DNA of 64,000 bases. Origin: Stieleria neptunia (GTDB lineage: Bacteria > Planctomycetota > Planctomycetia > Pirellulales > Pirellulaceae). Position 1 is the first letter of the stretch. Every line of letters starts with the position of its first letter. This document shows, piece after piece, positions 62,510 through 64,000 of the stretch. Location of the stretch: assembly GCF_007754155.1 (NCBI RefSeq), contig NZ_CP037423.1, positions 682,001-746,000 of the forward strand, written 5' to 3'. The translations under genes and the position numbers were made by a program. The notes beneath the pieces were generated by a model, which saw only the letters and a list, made by a program, of their open reading frames with translations, was not told the DNA's origin and ran no database searches.

Positions 62510-64000
62510 TCACCAGCCGTTGAGTTCGGCGATGCGGCCGAAGATCCCGATCCCGTATTTGCCTTGCCGAGTCCTGCCCTGGTCGATGTACTTCTTGACC
62601 AGCGGAAGAGCGGGCTCGCCGATCCAGTCGATGACGTTTTCGAGCATCGTTTCGTTGTTCGTACCGTGGAACAGCAATTCGTCCAGGCAAGCGAGCCCTT
62701 GGTCTTTTTGCCCCAGATTGATCAGCGTCCATGCGGCCATCATGCGGACTTCATGGGCATCGTCTTGCAGGGCACGTTCCAAGTCGGCCGCGGCGGGGCG
62801 GGCGTTGTCGCCCAGCAGGTGGATTCCGACGACCGCCCACCAACGCAGCACCTCGTCAGAATCGGTCAATTGATTGACAAACGTTTGCAACTGGCCTTTG
62901 TCCCGGGCGAGTGCCACGTCGGCGGCGTCCAAGTATTGTGCCAGCGGGTACAGCCGATCCATGCGCACCATTTCGTAGATCGTCACGTCATTGGCCGCGG
63001 CGCGGCGCTCCCGCATTTTTTCGGGCATCAATCCCGAATCACGTAGTTCCAATTGTTTTTCCCGCAGCGCCTGTTTCAGTTCGTTGATCTTTTGTCGATG
63101 TTCGCGTGCGTCGATCAAGTTGTGGACGTTGTCGAAATCGGCCTCGGTGTCATAAAACTCTTCGGAAACACGCGGGCGGAAAAACCGCCCGGTGATGGCG
63201 TCGGTCTTGCCTTCGCGGTGGTGCTGTTCCCAGGCCGGGGTCAGGGGCGCTTTCCAGAGGTACGCCAGGTGTTGTCCGGCGGGCGCGTAGGGCATGTAGT
63301 TTTTGTGATAGGCAAAGCGTTCGTCTCGCATCAAACGGACGTTGTCCAGCCGTTCGTCGGCGCGTTCACGAAAACCGAGGTGGTAATTCGGCGCCGGTTC
63401 GGTTCCGTCGCCCAAGAAAATCGTGCCCTGGAATTGTTCCGGGATTTCGGCACCGGCCAAACTGAGCCAGGTTTTGGGCATGTCGACGAAACTGACGATT
63501 CGATCGACCGTCATGCCGGGTTTTTCAGCCGGATAAAACTGTTTCCATTTCTCCGGAATCCTGACGACCAGCGGGCAATGAACGCCGCTGGAGTAAAGGA
63601 ACCGTTTGCTCCGCGCCATCACGCCGCCGTGGTCAGAGTTGTAAATGATGATCGTGTCGTCGTAGAGGCCGTCTTTCTTGAGTTCTTCGAGCGTGTCATG
63701 GACCTTGCGATCCATGTTCTCGACCGCATCGGCGTACTTCGCATAATTCTTGCGGATGACGGGCAGATCGGGATGGTAAGAAAACAGCTTCATCTCAGCC
63801 GGATCGTTCTTGGTGTTCTCGACGTCTCCGTGGGCTCGACTTTCGTGACTGTCCGTAAAATTGACGACGGCAAAGAACGGCTGTCCCGGTTTCCGATGTT
63901 TCCAGCCGTACTGTGACTTGCCCTTGGCGCCCTTGAAGTCCCAGCACTCTTTGTCGCCACGACCGCCGACGTTGTAATCGGTCTTGCCGGGATTGGAGGT
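62510..64000 (-). CDS. Sulfatase with C-terminal HEAT-like repeats, N-terminus outside the window
   Basis: The minus-strand frame is open to the last base, so about 497 residues of the protein's C-terminal part are visible and the formylglycine site lies beyond the window. Sulfatase features present are QPFFAVVNFTDSHESRAHGD, AVENMDRKVHDTLEELKK and IIYNSDHGGVMARSKRFLYS (metal-binding DHG). The last 150 residues (LTDSDEVLRWWAVVGIHLLG, DDAHEVRMMAAWTLINLGQ, WIGEPALPLVKKYI) look like HEAT repeats, a known extension in planctomycete sulfatases. An internal Met at 63793 should not be mistaken for the start. Confidence 0.9.
   Translation of the reverse strand, partial: TSNPGKTDYNVGGRGDKECWDFKGAKGKSQYGWKHRKPGQPFFAVVNFTDSHESRAHGDVENTKNDPAEMKLFSYHPDLPVIRKNYAKYADAVENMDRKVHDTLEELKKDGLYDDTIIIYNSDHGGVMARSKRFLYSSGVHCPLVVRIPEKWKQFYPAEKPGMTVDRIVSFVDMPKTWLSLAGAEIPEQFQGTIFLGDGTEPAPNYHLGFRERADERLDNVRLMRDERFAYHKNYMPYAPAGQHLAYLWKAPLTPAWEQHHREGKTDAITGRFFRPRVSEEFYDTEADFDNVHNLIDAREHRQKINELKQALREKQLELRDSGLMPEKMRERRAAANDVTIYEMVRMDRLYPLAQYLDAADVALARDKGQLQTFVNQLTDSDEVLRWWAVVGIHLLGDNARPAAADLERALQDDAHEVRMMAAWTLINLGQKDQGLACLDELLFHGTNNETMLENVIDWIGEPALPLVKKYIDQGRTRQGKYGIGIFGRIAELNGW

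Noticed and set aside
62334..62732. Minus-strand frame across the inverted-repeat element before the last sulfatase
   Set aside because: It overlaps the sulfatase 3' end in another frame and the element; the peptide has no recognisable pattern.

Overview
The window looks like chromosomal DNA of a planctomycete of the Rhodopirellula/Pirellulaceae type. The evidence is four paired loci of DUF1501 proteins with PSD1-type (DUF1549/DUF1553) proteins, three sulfatases, a DUF1559 pseudopilin-like protein with its H-x9-DG end motif, a BlaI/M56 pair, a GxxExxY protein, a Ser/Thr kinase with leucine-rich repeats, and many short dispersed palindromic repeats between genes. I see no rRNA, tRNA, CRISPR array, phage or complete insertion sequence. 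Both ends cut through a gene: the first gene lacks its 5' end and the last (a sulfatase on the minus strand) lacks its N-terminus.

Layout. 1-4988 (+) is a compact chaperone operon: a helical acidic protein, a J-like protein with HPP in place of HPD, GrpE, DnaK and a zinc ribbon. 4990-6225 (-) is a macro-like/RNase HI/zinc-ribbon fusion. 6313-9241 (+) holds a repeat-led PAP2-type membrane phosphatase, a GT4 glycosyltransferase and an RmlD-like reductase. 9465-18499 is mostly minus strand: a triple-BON protein behind a near-perfect sigma-54 promoter, a GT2-ArnT fusion, a phosphoesterase, a small exported protein, an M56 peptidase and BlaI repressor pair, a DUF1559 protein, TrmK and a creatininase-family amidohydrolase. 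18505-25939 holds two secreted alpha/beta hydrolases, the GxxExxY cassette, a sulfatase, glutamate dehydrogenase and a Uma2 nuclease.

26144-31378 contains an amino-sugar operon (PQQ-propeller protein, ROK kinase, NagB-PIG-L fusion) and a cyclic-nucleotide-binding protein. 31648-62183 is dominated by secreted polysaccharide/sulfate-type functions: sulfatases, a sialate O-acetylesterase, four PSD1 proteins with different module layouts, four DUF1501 proteins, a Gfo/Idh/MocA oxidoreductase, a sodium:solute symporter, and the kinase. The PSD1 and DUF1501 genes are coupled by overlaps or gaps of only a few bases in three of four loci. Their function is not established; the company of sulfatases and esterases suggests breakdown of sulfated or acetylated glycans.

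The most unusual non-coding content is repeat structure. A family of hairpins with a TCC loop shows compensatory base changes. A 154-bp unit forms a tandem array bounded by 19-bp inverted repeats. A longer palindrome family occurs four times. Several repeats supply stop codons, or the ribosome binding site and start codon, of neighbouring genes.
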